Shown: piece by piece, positions 16,579 to 27,200 of the stretch | Layout: the number at the start of each line of letters is the position of its first letter | Position numbering within the stretch: the first letter of the stretch is position 1 | Assembly: GCA_020161535.1 (NCBI GenBank) | Contig: JAIUNW010000007.1 | Location: forward strand, 124,001 to 188,000 | DNA: 64,000 nucleotides | Reading direction: 5' to 3' | Origin: Bacteroidota bacterium | GTDB taxonomy: Bacteria > Bacteroidota > Bacteroidia > Chitinophagales > Chitinophagaceae | Notes under the pieces: model-generated | Database searches by the model: none | What the model was told of the DNA's origin: nothing | Seen by the model: the letters and a program-made list of their open reading frames with translations, nothing else | Program-made: the position numbers and the translations under genes

Positions 16579-18429
16579 TTACCAGCCTGGGTTTTGCGAC
16601 ATCGCTTTGTTGTTGATGATTTCATTGGTAGGAATCGGCATCAGCAAGTCTTTCTCCGTTGCATTAGAATAATATTTGGAGATAAGACCGGCCTGTGCGG
16701 GCCATTCTGTTTGAATTTTGTTACCCATGTCCTGGTACACGCGAAGGAAAATACCCCATCGTAACAAGTCTGCTTTCCGCAAACATTCCATATTCAATTC
16801 GCGCATTCTTTCATCTTGCAACATGGCCAGGAAAGCATCTTTTGAGGCTGTTTGTGCCGGCTTGAGGTCAGCATCTGTTTTTGACCAGATCACCGCTGAA
16901 GCGGTTGCGCCCGATCCACCACCACCACTGATGGTAATGGTCGGCGGCTCACTGTACTGCCCTTCCCGGAAAAACATCACACCGGTACTGTCGCGATCAA
17001 GCGTGATAGCGGTTACTTCTCCGCCGACGATGGTCGCCTTACCGGTCGCTGTAACGGGGCCAACACCTGTGCCATCGCCTGAAGAAAATACAACTGAAGG
17101 CGCACTGGTATAGCCACTACCGCCACTGGTAATATTGATGCTACGCACACCCGTCGACCAACCCCTTCTTCTCACTTTATTCACCGCTTCAATCGCATCT
17201 GGACTCGGACCATTGTTCAGTTCGTTTTCGGCTTCTGCAAACATCAGTAATACATCACTGTAGCGCAGCAGCGTGTTGTTTTGCGGCGTGGTATTGATTG
17301 ATTTAGGCAGCAACGTTTCGTATTCGCGCCGCCATTTGGCTGGCCGGCCATAGTTCTTGGTAGTTTGGGTGGGAAGCGCCGACATATTTTTCGTACCATT
17401 GGGCGCTGGTGCTGCAGCATAGGTAAAATGTGCAATGCACCACCACTTCCGGTTGTCGCCTTCTTCAAATACATCGTAGAATTTGGAAGTGGTACTCATG
17501 TATGCTGCGCAGGCACCATGATTGGGGCCGGCATCGGTACCATTGATATACCCGTTGTTGCTGGCCTCAAAGAACTGGGTGGTTTGGTTTCCCCAAAATT
17601 CAACTTCCCAAATACTTTCTTTGATATCATATTTGTCTTGCGCAATGTTGATGAAGATCTGCGGATAGCTTGGATTCAGGGTATGGCCTGCTTCCACATC
17701 ATCAATGACCATCTTTGCCCACTTGCGCGCTTCTGCATACCGGCTCTTATCGTTCAGCGGACTACCAGCCATGGTTAAATTCACCCTTGCCAATACGCCG
17801 CGTACCGCAGATTTACTAATCGCACCACTGAAACCAAGTTGGGTAATGGCTGGCACCAATGGCTCGGCTGCTTCCATATCGCTGATGATTTGTGCGTAAG
17901 TTTCCGACAAAGTTGATCGCGCGATGTCAACTTTCACTACCGATGACGTTGGTTCCGTTTTTAATGGAACGCCGCCAAAATAAGTAGCCAATTGAAAATA
18001 ATAATAACCTCTTAAGAAAAGCATTTCACCACGAATCTTACTGCGAATACTGTCTGCTATTTCGGGGTTCTTGTCCACATTCGCCAAAACCACATTGGTC
18101 CTGTTGATGCCGTCAAATAAATTTGCCCACATGCCGGCCGTCCACAAATCAGCGGGGTTGTAGAAATAATTCCAGGGGCCAGTAGTCAGGCTGGTCCTGT
18201 TCATATAGGCTTCATCGGCATGCCAGGCAAAGAGATAGTTACCCCAGCCAGTCAACGCGGCAGCACCCAGGTTGTTATAAGCGCCAATGCGCGCATAGTT
18301 GAGTTGTTCGGCCGTTTCATAATAGTTTCCTGGATTCAAAAAATCCGTTGGTTTGGTGTCGAGAAATTTCTTGCAGCCTGCCAGGCTAGCGAGAAATAAC
18401 AAAAACGGTATGTAGTGTCTTGCTTTCAT
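16579..18429 (-). CDS. SusD/RagB-family lipoprotein with inserted beta-repeat domain
   Basis: A 616-residue SusD homologue, longer than usual. The lipobox is LAGC (Cys19), followed by KKFLDTKPTDFLNPGNYY. The standard SusD helices are present (MLFLRGYYYFQLATYFGGVPL; LLRYSDVLLMFAEAENEL). Between the usual VNKVRRR helix and the DAFLAMLQDERMRELNMECLRKADLLRWG segment lies a foreign stretch of about 90 residues with the repeat GGSGYTSAPSVVF / YSEPPTITISGGGGSGATA. This accounts for most of the excess length. The ATG at 18429 gives a proper signal peptide; an upstream in-frame start adds seven residues. It follows susC by 28 nt. Confidence 0.93.
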   Translation of the reverse strand: MKARHYIPFLLFLASLAGCKKFLDTKPTDFLNPGNYYETAEQLNYARIGAYNNLGAAALTGWGNYLFAWHADEAYMNRTSLTTGPWNYFYNPADLWTAGMWANLFDGINRTNVVLANVDKNPEIADSIRSKIRGEMLFLRGYYYFQLATYFGGVPLKTEPTSSVVKVDIARSTLSETYAQIISDMEAAEPLVPAITQLGFSGAISKSAVRGVLARVNLTMAGSPLNDKSRYAEARKWAKMVIDDVEAGHTLNPSYPQIFINIAQDKYDIKESIWEVEFWGNQTTQFFEASNNGYINGTDAGPNHGACAAYMSTTSKFYDVFEEGDNRKWWCIAHFTYAAAPAPNGTKNMSALPTQTTKNYGRPAKWRREYETLLPKSINTTPQNNTLLRYSDVLLMFAEAENELNNGPSPDAIEAVNKVRRRGWSTGVRSINITSGGSGYTSAPSVVFSSGDGTGVGPVTATGKATIVGGEVTAITLDRDSTGVMFFREGQYSEPPTITISGGGGSGATASAVIWSKTDADLKPAQTASKDAFLAMLQDERMRELNMECLRKADLLRWGIFLRVYQDMGNKIQTEWPAQAGLISKYYSNATEKDLLMPIPTNEIINNKAMSQNPGW

Positions 18430-18457
18430 TTGATGATGATTGATGGTCATTGACGCA

Positions 18458-21400
18458 TTAAAAACTTCCTTTTATGCCAATGGTAAATACCGGCGCTTTC
18501 GGGTACGACGAATAATCATAACCCGGTGTCAGTACACCGCCGTTGGTACCCGTTGTAACGGTACTGCGCACGGAAACTTCCGGGTCAAGTCCACTGTATT
18601 TCGTCCAGGTGGCCAAGTTTTGCGCCGATGCAAAAATGCTGAGCGCACTCATATAGGCCCGCTTCGTCAACTTCAAGGGCACATTGTAACCGAGATATAC
18701 TGTTTTTAAGCGCAGGAAAGAACCGTCTTCAACTACTCGTGAAGAGTGATAACCAATGGGCCCCTGGCCGCGGGTCCGGTAATTCGCGTTGGTCGGGTTA
18801 TCGGGCGTCCACCTGTTGACATAAGATTTAAACTGGTTAATGTTCGCATAGCCATTACTGTTACCCTCCAGCAACAAACGGTTGGCGTTGTACACATTGT
18901 TGCCATAAGACCACTGCAGGAATATACCCAGGTCAAAACCTTTGTACGAAAAGTTATTGCTTAAGCCACCAATATGCAGGGGCTGTCCGCGACCAATGAT
19001 GGTAATATCGGCCGTTGTCATTGTGCCATCTCCATTCAGGTCGCGGTACTTGATATCGCCCGGCTGAATGGTATTGCGTACTGCGCCATTGCCGCTGAGG
19101 TTGGGTTTTAAAATATAGACCCCGGGCGACGGGCTATCAAAATCATCGTACTGGTAATTGCCTTCCCAAATATAACCCACCATCATACCGGCGGGTCGAC
19201 CCACTTCCGCAATATATAGTGGCTGACCATACTGCGACACATAGGGCGTTATACTCGAAATATTGGATTGGCCCTCGTTCAAAGCCGTGATCTGGTTTTT
19301 GTTGAAGCTGATATTAAAACTAGTCTGCCACCTGAAATCTTTTGTACTGATATTGGTACTGTTCAAAGTGATTTCCAAACCATCGTTGCGCAATTCACCC
19401 ACATTTTTCACGGCCGAACCAAAACCAGTTGTTGGCGGCAGCGGCGCTGTCAATAGCAGGTCGCTGGTGATTCGGCGATACAAATCAATCTCTACCGAAA
19501 ACCGGTTGTTGAACAAGCCCATCTCATACCCCAGGTCGAGGGTGCGAATGGTTTCCCATTTCAGATCAGGGTTACCCACATTACTGATAAAAGCGCCACC
19601 CACACCTGCCGTATTGTTCAAGGCATATCCATTGGTAACATTGTCGTAGGTGAGGCTGGGATAAGCGGCAAAATCGCCGATGCGGTTATTACCCGTGGTA
19701 CCATAACCGATGCGCAATTTAGAAGTCGAAATAACGGAGGCTATACTCTGCCAGAATTTTTCAGTATGCATATTCCAGGCTGCCGCCAACGAAGGAAAAT
19801 ACCCCCACTTGTTATTGATAAATTTAGAAGAACCATCAGCCCGGAAAGTGGCTGTTAACAAGTACTTTGACTTGTAGCTATAATCCCAGCGTGTTGCATA
19901 CGACACCAATGTATTGTCGCTCGTGCTCGAAATTCCGGCAAAGGGAACACCTTCTTCCAGACCGTTAATGCCCAGGTTTTCATTGGGCAATAAACGGCCG
20001 CCATATCCATCGGCCATATACCGCTGCTTACTGACTTCAAACAAAGCAAGGCCGGTTACCGAATGCACTTTGTTGAATGTTTTCTTGTACGTGAAGCTAT
20101 TTGAATTGGTGAAGTTGTTGGTGGTATAATTGCGTATATAACCGAAAATGCCATTTTGGTTGTTGATATTAAATGGACTGGCCTGTGCTGTATTGGAGTT
20201 GTAAAATGATTCGGTCGACAATCGATTCAATCGAACACCGGCTACTGTTTTGAAACTAAGTTCAGGCGTGATATTATATCCGATATAGGCATTTGCCTCT
20301 ACCAACGATGTTTTGTTGTAATTGTATTGGTTCTTTTGGCTGATATAAGGGTTGATGCGGGCATCTGAACTGGTGTTCGCCACCGCATCGGCCGGATCGT
20401 TCAAAAGGTCGTTGCGACCAAAGGGTGAAATCGGTCGGTACATCCAGGCAGAGGTCAATACAAACGATGTCGGGTTGTTCTGCGCTACCTGGCCCTGGCT
20501 GATAATTTGTCCGCTTTGGTTTACATTACTGTAGTTGAACGTAACACCCGTGTTGAACTTCGGACTGATCACCTGGTCTAAGGTGACGCGACCCGAATAC
20601 CTTTTTAAACCGGTATTGATAATAGTACCAACCTGGTTGAAATAATCGCCCGATACCGAATACCTGGTTTGATCGGTTCCCCCTCGAAGCGACAAATCAT
20701 ATTTCTGCGTATTACCGGTTTGAAATAAATAATCCTGCAGGTCCAGTCCTTTCTCACCATTGTAACTTTCTACCGTTTTTCCGTCGGCAAAAAATGCCTG
20801 GGTGGAAGCAAGGGTCGGATTTAATTCTTTCTGGTATTGAATGAACTCAGCCACACTCATGAGCTCCATTTTCTTCGGCTTCATCTGGTTACCAACCTGC
20901 GTGGAAAAACTCACCACAGGCCGGCCGGTACGACCTCTTTTTGTTTGAATGAGTATTACCCCGTTGGCCGCCCTTGATCCATAAATAGCGGTTGAAGAGG
21001 CATCTTTCAGTATGGTCATACTTTCAATCTCTTCCGTATTTAAGGTGGCGGGATCGGGGTTCTCAACCGGGATACCATCAATCACATACAAGGGCGTCGT
21101 GTTTTGGGTGAGGGAGCCCGGACCACGAATCGTAATATTAATACCTGCACCCGGCTGCCCATCGGTCGCACTCACCTGCACACCCGCCACCCGGCCGGCC
21201 AGGGCTTCTGCAAATGAAGCAACAGGCGCCTTGGCCATGTCGCTCACATTCACCGAACCCACCGAACCGGTAAGGTCTTTTTTCTTGACGGTACCATATC
21301 CAATCACCACCACATCACTGAGGGAAGAACTGCTTCCTTCTAACGATACATTAATAGTGGTTTGATTGCCGACCAACACTTCCTGGCTTTTGTACCCCAC

Positions 21401-21670
21401 ATAAGAGAATACCAGGATGTCGGTGGCGGTGGCAGCCAGCGAAAAGCTACCATCGGCATCGGTAGTTGTGCCTTGTTGCCCAGATTTAACCCGCACATTC
21501 ACCCCCTCCATCGGCGATCCATTTGCCGACGAACGAACAACGCCCTTTACCGGCCTCGACTGGGCCAGCAGGGCGCCGGAAAGGGTAAGCGTAAATAGCA
21601 TGAGCAATACGATGTTGACAAGCAATCGATGACATCGAAATGGCTTTTTGAAAGAACAGCGGTTTGGCAT
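18458..21670 (-). CDS. SusC/RagA-family TonB-linked outer-membrane protein
   Basis: A 1070-residue outer-membrane TonB-dependent importer, first gene of a leftward operon of six genes ending at 11020. It has a signal peptide (LVNIVLLMLFTLTLSGALLAQ), a carboxypeptidase-regulatory-like domain (VKGVVRSSANGSPMEGVNV), the DVVVIGYGTVKKKDLTG linker, a plug domain and a long beta-barrel ending in IGIKGSF. The ATG at 21670 puts the signal peptide at residues 15-37. The frame stays open to 21781 but only with a TTG start and a poorly fitting extra hydrophobic segment, so I rejected that. A candidate operator lies 80-100 bp before the start. Confidence 0.93.
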   Translation of the reverse strand: MPNRCSFKKPFRCHRLLVNIVLLMLFTLTLSGALLAQSRPVKGVVRSSANGSPMEGVNVRVKSGQQGTTTDADGSFSLAATATDILVFSYVGYKSQEVLVGNQTTINVSLEGSSSSLSDVVVIGYGTVKKKDLTGSVGSVNVSDMAKAPVASFAEALAGRVAGVQVSATDGQPGAGINITIRGPGSLTQNTTPLYVIDGIPVENPDPATLNTEEIESMTILKDASSTAIYGSRAANGVILIQTKRGRTGRPVVSFSTQVGNQMKPKKMELMSVAEFIQYQKELNPTLASTQAFFADGKTVESYNGEKGLDLQDYLFQTGNTQKYDLSLRGGTDQTRYSVSGDYFNQVGTIINTGLKRYSGRVTLDQVISPKFNTGVTFNYSNVNQSGQIISQGQVAQNNPTSFVLTSAWMYRPISPFGRNDLLNDPADAVANTSSDARINPYISQKNQYNYNKTSLVEANAYIGYNITPELSFKTVAGVRLNRLSTESFYNSNTAQASPFNINNQNGIFGYIRNYTTNNFTNSNSFTYKKTFNKVHSVTGLALFEVSKQRYMADGYGGRLLPNENLGINGLEEGVPFAGISSTSDNTLVSYATRWDYSYKSKYLLTATFRADGSSKFINNKWGYFPSLAAAWNMHTEKFWQSIASVISTSKLRIGYGTTGNNRIGDFAAYPSLTYDNVTNGYALNNTAGVGGAFISNVGNPDLKWETIRTLDLGYEMGLFNNRFSVEIDLYRRITSDLLLTAPLPPTTGFGSAVKNVGELRNDGLEITLNSTNISTKDFRWQTSFNISFNKNQITALNEGQSNISSITPYVSQYGQPLYIAEVGRPAGMMVGYIWEGNYQYDDFDSPSPGVYILKPNLSGNGAVRNTIQPGDIKYRDLNGDGTMTTADITIIGRGQPLHIGGLSNNFSYKGFDLGIFLQWSYGNNVYNANRLLLEGNSNGYANINQFKSYVNRWTPDNPTNANYRTRGQGPIGYHSSRVVEDGSFLRLKTVYLGYNVPLKLTKRAYMSALSIFASAQNLATWTKYSGLDPEVSVRSTVTTGTNGGVLTPGYDYSSYPKAPVFTIGIKGSF

Positions 21671-21749
21671 AAAGCAGAGATTTGGCGAGACGGTTAAACA
21701 AATTGTCGACCTGAAAATAAATCCAAAAATCGAAAAAACAATAAAAAGA

Positions 21750-21770
21750 TGCGCATTTTTTGCGGTTTTA
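21750..21770 (-). promoter_or_regulatory. Candidate operator, site 3 (AAAACCGCA / TGCGCA)
   Basis: Read on the minus strand, AAAACCGCA is followed 11 bp later by a second GCA in ATGCGCA. It lies 80-100 bp upstream of the susC2 start codon. A weaker related word pair (TTTGCA at 21782, ACGC at 21794, again about 11 bp apart) lies just to the right, before the Gfo/Idh gene. Confidence 0.5.
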
Positions 21771-21898
21771 ATAAATGTCAATTTGCATTTTATACGCTAA
21801 CATTTAGAAGACAAAAATCTCCTTTTTAAAATAAATGGTTCAAAATATTCTTTAATCATATTATTTTCAATAATTTATATTCAAATCAAGCTTAACAC

Positions 21899-22906
21899 AT
21901 GGCTTCCAGAAGAGAATTCGTCCGTTCGGCAACATTATCAACTTTGGGTGCAACTTTCTGCATGACAGTGCCAACCATGCGGTTTAAGGATGCGGTTGCG
22001 GCCGACACTCGAAAGATTGGCATCATCGGGCTCGATACTTCGCATAGTCCCGCTTTTGCGCAGTTCTTCAACAACCCCGCCAACGAAGCGCAAACCCGTG
22101 GCTTCCGGGTAACGGCCGCTTATCCATACGGTAGCCAGTTGATCGAAAGCAGCCGTTCGCGCATTGCCGGTTATACTGAAGAGATCAAACGCAGTGGAGT
22201 GCGCATTTGCCCCTCCATCAAAAGCCTGTTGTCGCAGGTAGATTATGTATTGCTTGAAACCAACGATGGCAACCTGCACCTGGCGCAGATGCGGGAAATT
22301 GTTCGAGCCAAAAAGCCGGTGTTCATTGACAAACCGGTAGCGGCCACTTTGCAAGATGTGTACTCGATTTACGACCTGGCCCGTGAAGCCAACCTGCCTG
22401 TTTTCTCTGCCTCCTCCTTGCGTTATATGGTGAAAGCGCAACAGGCTGCTTCGGGTTTGTATGGCAAAGTGTTGGGGGCTGATACTTTCAGTCCCGCGAC
22501 GCTCGACCAATCACATACTGATTTGTATTGGTATGGCATCCATGGCGTCGAATTGCTTTTTACGGTGATGGGGCCGGGATGTAAGGTTGTGCAACGTGTG
22601 TCTGGTGCTGAAACGGATATTGTGGTGGGCACCTGGCAGGATGGCCGCGTTGGTATTTTTCGCGGCACACGCAATGGGCCGCATGCTTACGGCGGACATG
22701 TATTTGCAGACAAAGCCGTGGTATCGCTCGACGATTACAATGGCAATACCGCGCTGCTGAACCAAATCGTACAGTTTTTTGATACCGGCAAAGCGCCGGT
22801 ACCCGCCGAACAAACCCTGGAAATCTATCGCTTTATGACGGCCGCCGATGAAAGCAAAAAAAGAAACGGCGCAGCAGTATTGTTAGCTGATATCAATCCA
22901 AGTTAA
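21899..22906 (+). CDS. Gfo/Idh/MocA-like protein with Tat-type leader and altered nucleotide loop
   Basis: A 335-residue oxidoreductase-like protein with a twin-arginine leader (SRREFVRS). The Rossmann strand KIGIIG is followed by LDTSHS in place of the usual GxGxxG loop. The later DKPVA motif (FIDKPVAATLQD) corresponds to the EKP motif that supplies the catalytic lysine. The C-terminal domain is the open alpha/beta sheet of the family. The GLDTSH variant marks a distinct subfamily of unknown reaction, so an NAD(P)-dependent dehydrogenase role is not proven. It is a single-gene rightward unit whose stop lies 16 nt from the stop of the convergent DegT gene. Its leader is AT-rich with only a degenerate copy of the local operator. 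Confidence 0.82.
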   Translation: MASRREFVRSATLSTLGATFCMTVPTMRFKDAVAADTRKIGIIGLDTSHSPAFAQFFNNPANEAQTRGFRVTAAYPYGSQLIESSRSRIAGYTEEIKRSGVRICPSIKSLLSQVDYVLLETNDGNLHLAQMREIVRAKKPVFIDKPVAATLQDVYSIYDLAREANLPVFSASSLRYMVKAQQAASGLYGKVLGADTFSPATLDQSHTDLYWYGIHGVELLFTVMGPGCKVVQRVSGAETDIVVGTWQDGRVGIFRGTRNGPHAYGGHVFADKAVVSLDDYNGNTALLNQIVQFFDTGKAPVPAEQTLEIYRFMTAADESKKRNGAAVLLADINPS

Positions 22907-22921
22907 TCTACCTGTGCCCGG

Positions 22922-24271
22922 TTAATCTACTTGCCGTTTCAGGTCGCCAGCGTGTTGTTGTATTTTAAGAATAGCTGCTGCAATCTCCTGCATATCTTCT
23001 TTGCCGGTTAGCAATAAGTTTTGTTGAAACCATACGGCTTCTTCCAGGCAAAGTCGTTCGCTCACCGCGCATTGATTGCGCTCCTCCCATTGTTGTTCGT
23101 TCAATTCAGCCGCCGAATACATTTTACGATAATTCTTTGTCTGAAATGTATTTCCCAGCATGTTGACTTTATTGAGCGGCGCATATCCCGATGAGCAGGG
23201 AATGCCTTCGGCCGACAAAGCCTTGATGAAGGTAGCGCGCGGCAAACCGGCAAAGGCATTTTTATCATACCTGAAGGGGAAAAGATGAAAGGCCGCCCGG
23301 GTCACATTATCATAAAGCCGATACGGTTTAATGCCTTTGATGTCGAGCAACAACTTTTGCAGGTAGGCCGCATTCTTGTTTCGAAGTGTGGTTTGTTCAT
23401 CCAGTCGTTGTAGTTGTGCCAATCCGATGGCAGCCTGGTATTCGGTCAAACGTAATTTCGCGCCTGGCCGACCACCAGCCGTTTGATAGGGCAATCCAAA
23501 ATTGTGGTAAGAAAAACAACGATCCATCAGTTGATCGTCGTTGCTAACAACAGCACCACCTTCACCGATGGGAATATTTTTTGAGTTCTGAAAACTAAAA
23601 CAACCAGCCTGGCCAAAACTGCCCACTTTCTGGTTGTCAATTTCTGCCAACCAGGCCTGACAAGCATCTTCCAGCACCAATAGTTTGCGATCACTGGCCA
23701 ACGACAAAATATTTTTCATATCGGCCGGCAGTCCGGCAATATGCACCGGCACAATCACCCTTGTTCTATCGGTTATTTTTTCTTTGATGCTACGCGGATC
23801 AATTTGAAAAGTGTCCGGATCAACATCAGCAAACACCGGCATAGCGCCGGTGGCCAACACCGCTGTCAAAGTCGCAATAAAAGTATACGCAGGCAATATC
23901 ACTTCATCACCGCCACCCACATCCATTTGTGTGAGTGCTGTGATCAATGCACTGGTACCATTTACCGTGGCCAATGCTCTTTTCGTGCCGATCTGTTTGG
24001 CCCATTGGAATTCAAATTCTTTCACCACTTCACCGCGCGACCATTTTCCGCTTCGCAACACTTTTACCACCAGCGCTTCATCATCGGGCGTCCACATTGG
24101 CCATTGTGGCCAGGCCTTGCTGCGAATGGGTTGCCCACCCAACAATGCCGGTTTGGTTGAGAACCGTCGGCTGCCGGTTTGGCCTGCTGTAGACATCCCA
24201 TATCCAACAAGGCCGGCACTTACCAGCGTTGATTGCTGCAAGAATTTTCTGCGCGATGTTTTCTTTTTCAT
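22922..24271 (-). CDS. DegT/DnrJ/EryC1/StrS-family PLP enzyme with Tat-type leader (paralogue)
   Basis: A 449-residue paralogue of the enzyme at 6378. It has a clear twin-arginine signal (SRRKFLQQS, Arg7-Arg8). The mature region begins LLGGQPIRSKAWPQWPMW, the same opening motif. The PLP lysine is in SFQNSK (Lys231) before IPIGEGG, and the ED pair is at 201-202. Folding with a bound cofactor in the cytoplasm would explain use of the Tat route. The gene starts five nucleotides after the stop of the heparinase-like gene, so the two form an operon. The amino donor and sugar or cyclitol substrate are unknown. Confidence 0.9.
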   Translation of the reverse strand: MKKKTSRRKFLQQSTLVSAGLVGYGMSTAGQTGSRRFSTKPALLGGQPIRSKAWPQWPMWTPDDEALVVKVLRSGKWSRGEVVKEFEFQWAKQIGTKRALATVNGTSALITALTQMDVGGGDEVILPAYTFIATLTAVLATGAMPVFADVDPDTFQIDPRSIKEKITDRTRVIVPVHIAGLPADMKNILSLASDRKLLVLEDACQAWLAEIDNQKVGSFGQAGCFSFQNSKNIPIGEGGAVVSNDDQLMDRCFSYHNFGLPYQTAGGRPGAKLRLTEYQAAIGLAQLQRLDEQTTLRNKNAAYLQKLLLDIKGIKPYRLYDNVTRAAFHLFPFRYDKNAFAGLPRATFIKALSAEGIPCSSGYAPLNKVNMLGNTFQTKNYRKMYSAAELNEQQWEERNQCAVSERLCLEEAVWFQQNLLLTGKEDMQEIAAAILKIQQHAGDLKRQVD

Positions 24272-24276
24272 GTTCT

Positions 24277-27200
24277 CTACTGTTGGCCGGCCATGCTGAT
24301 GGGCGATCCCACCACATGACCAGCTATTTCAAATTGATTGCCTTCTTCAAAATCATACAGGTACCCGTTTTTGTACGAAGCTGGCACCACTTGTTGACGC
24401 ACTTTTATTTTTTCAGCTTTGTAGTCACGAATAAAATGCAATGGCCCGCAATACACCAGACTATTTGTTCCCTGCCGTTCTACTCTTTCAATGGTATAGC
24501 TGGCATCTCTTTCGTTGTTGTTTTTAATCACCATGATTTCACCACGCAAAGAATCGCCTGTTGGCAACCTTTGATCAACCCGTATCCAGGCTTCCCCACT
24601 TACTTGTTTTTTGAAATCGATCACTTTGCCGACAAAGCCTGCTTGTCCATCGATCCATTGTTGCTTATAACCAATACCGCGACCATTAATGACAATGCCC
24701 TCTTTCCAACGGTCATCGGCCGAAAAACGAAACAACCCCACTGTTGCCGCCACAGTATAGTCACCTACACGCGCCGCGGTTGACGGGTCGGGGTTATACA
24801 CCAGTATGTCTTTTTGGCCATCTTGCTTCAACACTTTTAGTGCAACCACTTTGTTGGCTGTTGGCAAACGTTCTATCGATTTTATAAAGGGCATCGCGCG
24901 ATAAGGCTCTATTACGCTTACAAATTGTTGCTGAATCGAATCACCTGAACAATGCATCAACACATAGGGCAATGCTGTCGGGTTACCAGGCTTGTTTTGC
25001 GGGGGATCGCCCGCTGCCAAAGCCACCTCATCCAGCTTTGTAAAGGCATGTAAACGCAGGTGCAGGTTTTCGCCCGCAGCCAGGTTGCGATAGCCGGGTT
25101 TCACTTGCCAATCGACACTAAAAGCAAGCGGTGGATTTTTTTGCCGATATACATCGTACAAATAAGAGTACCCAATCGGAAAGCTATCGGCCAATGCGCC
25201 TTTTGCAATATTGATTCCTGCATAGGTGCCTTTGCTTTGTGGTTGCAAGTTCAGGCTGGTATTGGTAGTAGCGGCCGGCGGACCATGCAAACTGTATACA
25301 TAATCGTTTCCACCGGCCACTGAAAATACATCGATCACATAACTATTCGAATCCGTGCTAGAAGCGCCACCCACCAAAAACAGTGCGCGTTCATATTGGG
25401 TGAGATCGGGGTATGCAGCGCGACCATCTATGATAGCCGTTGTGAAGCCAGGTATCGTTTTGAAAAGGATGGTTTTACCGCCCCAGGTTTCCCGTTGCGG
25501 GCGACGATTCGCATACACCAGGTTATGCGACAAGCTACTACCCGTCCACTCCTGGTTGCTGGGCCACTTTGACGCATATTCAGGATAGCCATGATCAGGG
25601 GTGAGCCAGTGATCAAATGCGAAGAGATCAAAATTAAGCATGTCGGGATGCGCATGCATGCTGGTGCGTCCGTAGTTAAACGCAATGCCCACTTGCTGTT
25701 TGTTTAGACCCGTCTCCAGTAGCGCTAAACCGAAACCCGACAACAAGCGGCTTTCTATGGGCCGCGGCGGATGGCGTAGGCCGATCTGTTCGATTTGATC
25801 ATGCACTGTTTGGTTGGCTGCAAAAATCTGCCAACCCAGCCCCGTAGCACGATTGCCATTGGCGCGATACGCCGCGAGGGCCAGACTTGTATCGCCATAA
25901 ATCGCAAATCCCCGCGCTAATATATCGGGCGATACATCGCGGGTAGATACCAAACCCGTGGCGCCCGCATCGCCCAGGTTAGGCATCGTCTTGCCCAGCA
26001 ATAACATGCGATAGGCCGTGCTGAAACCGGCGCGCAATTGCGGATAGGTCGTAAATAAATCAGGTCCCCGGTAGCCGGCATAGCCGCGCAACAACTCCCC
26101 CATATCAGCCATCAGGTTGCTCCAGAAAAAAGCATAACCGGGTGCACCTTCATCACTGCTACCATCGTGGTCCATCCTGCTCATCATCATACCAGGAATA
26201 GAGCCGCCATCGGGCTGAAAAAGCCAATCAAGCCACTGGTTAGTCTCTGCACCATTGTTCAACGCAATCGCTGCCTTGGCCAACGACAATTGGTGCATGC
26301 CCTGGTTACCGCGAATTTGCGCCGACAATACACTTTTATAAATGCATCGCAGTAGGCCTTCGTCTACATTGTTTACAAACCATTTTCGACTTCCTTTTTT
26401 GGTTGGCAAATGATATTTGCGCGCTTGCCCCTGTAAGAAAGAAAACAAGTTTGCATCGCCCACCGTGCCACTTAAAATTTTATCGTACGCACTGGCCATC
26501 GTCTGGCTTAGATTGGTTTCCCAAATAGAACCTCCGATTTTGCCCTTGTTGCTGCCACCGTCAGAATGGAACCAACCTTTTGCGGCCAGGGGCGCCCAAT
26601 CGAGCGTGGGATAAACATCAGCCAGTCGATCGAGCAACACAGCCGCCTTGTGCGCATAGCGACGTTCACCGGTGTATACATACGCATCTGCGAGCGATGA
26701 CAAACCTGCTATTAAATGATTCCAATATTGCCAGGTATAATAACCGATGAAACGAAACGGCGTACCCGCCGCATCGTGGTAACCATAACCATCATCAACG
26801 CCCCAAAGATGTAAAGGATCGGCGGGGTCGGGATGCTGTTCATTAAATAATAGAGAACGATCGGCCCGGGCGCTGTCGAAAACGCCTTGGCTATTGATGC
26901 CGCTTTGGTAATAAGTCCCAAAATCATTGGTAGGGAAAACACGGTGGCACGAGGGACAAGTAATCTTCCAGGGCGTTTTCGCAAAATCTAACGTGTATGG
27001 GTAAGCGCCGAAAGCCAAAATGCTATCGCCACATTGCAGGCAGCCGGATTTTTTGCCGGTGAATGCCAATCGGTCGAAGCTGACATCAATACAGCGCGGC
27101 AACTCCTGCCCTGGTACCATCTGCCACAAAACAGTGTCGGCCAAACCCACCCAGGGTGCCGCTGCCGTTACCGCCTGTTCGCGTTTTTCGCGGGCCCAAT

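Noticed and set aside
21671..21781. N-terminal extension of the second SusC
   Set aside because: It needs a TTG start, contains the candidate operator and adds a second hydrophobic segment before a normal signal peptide.
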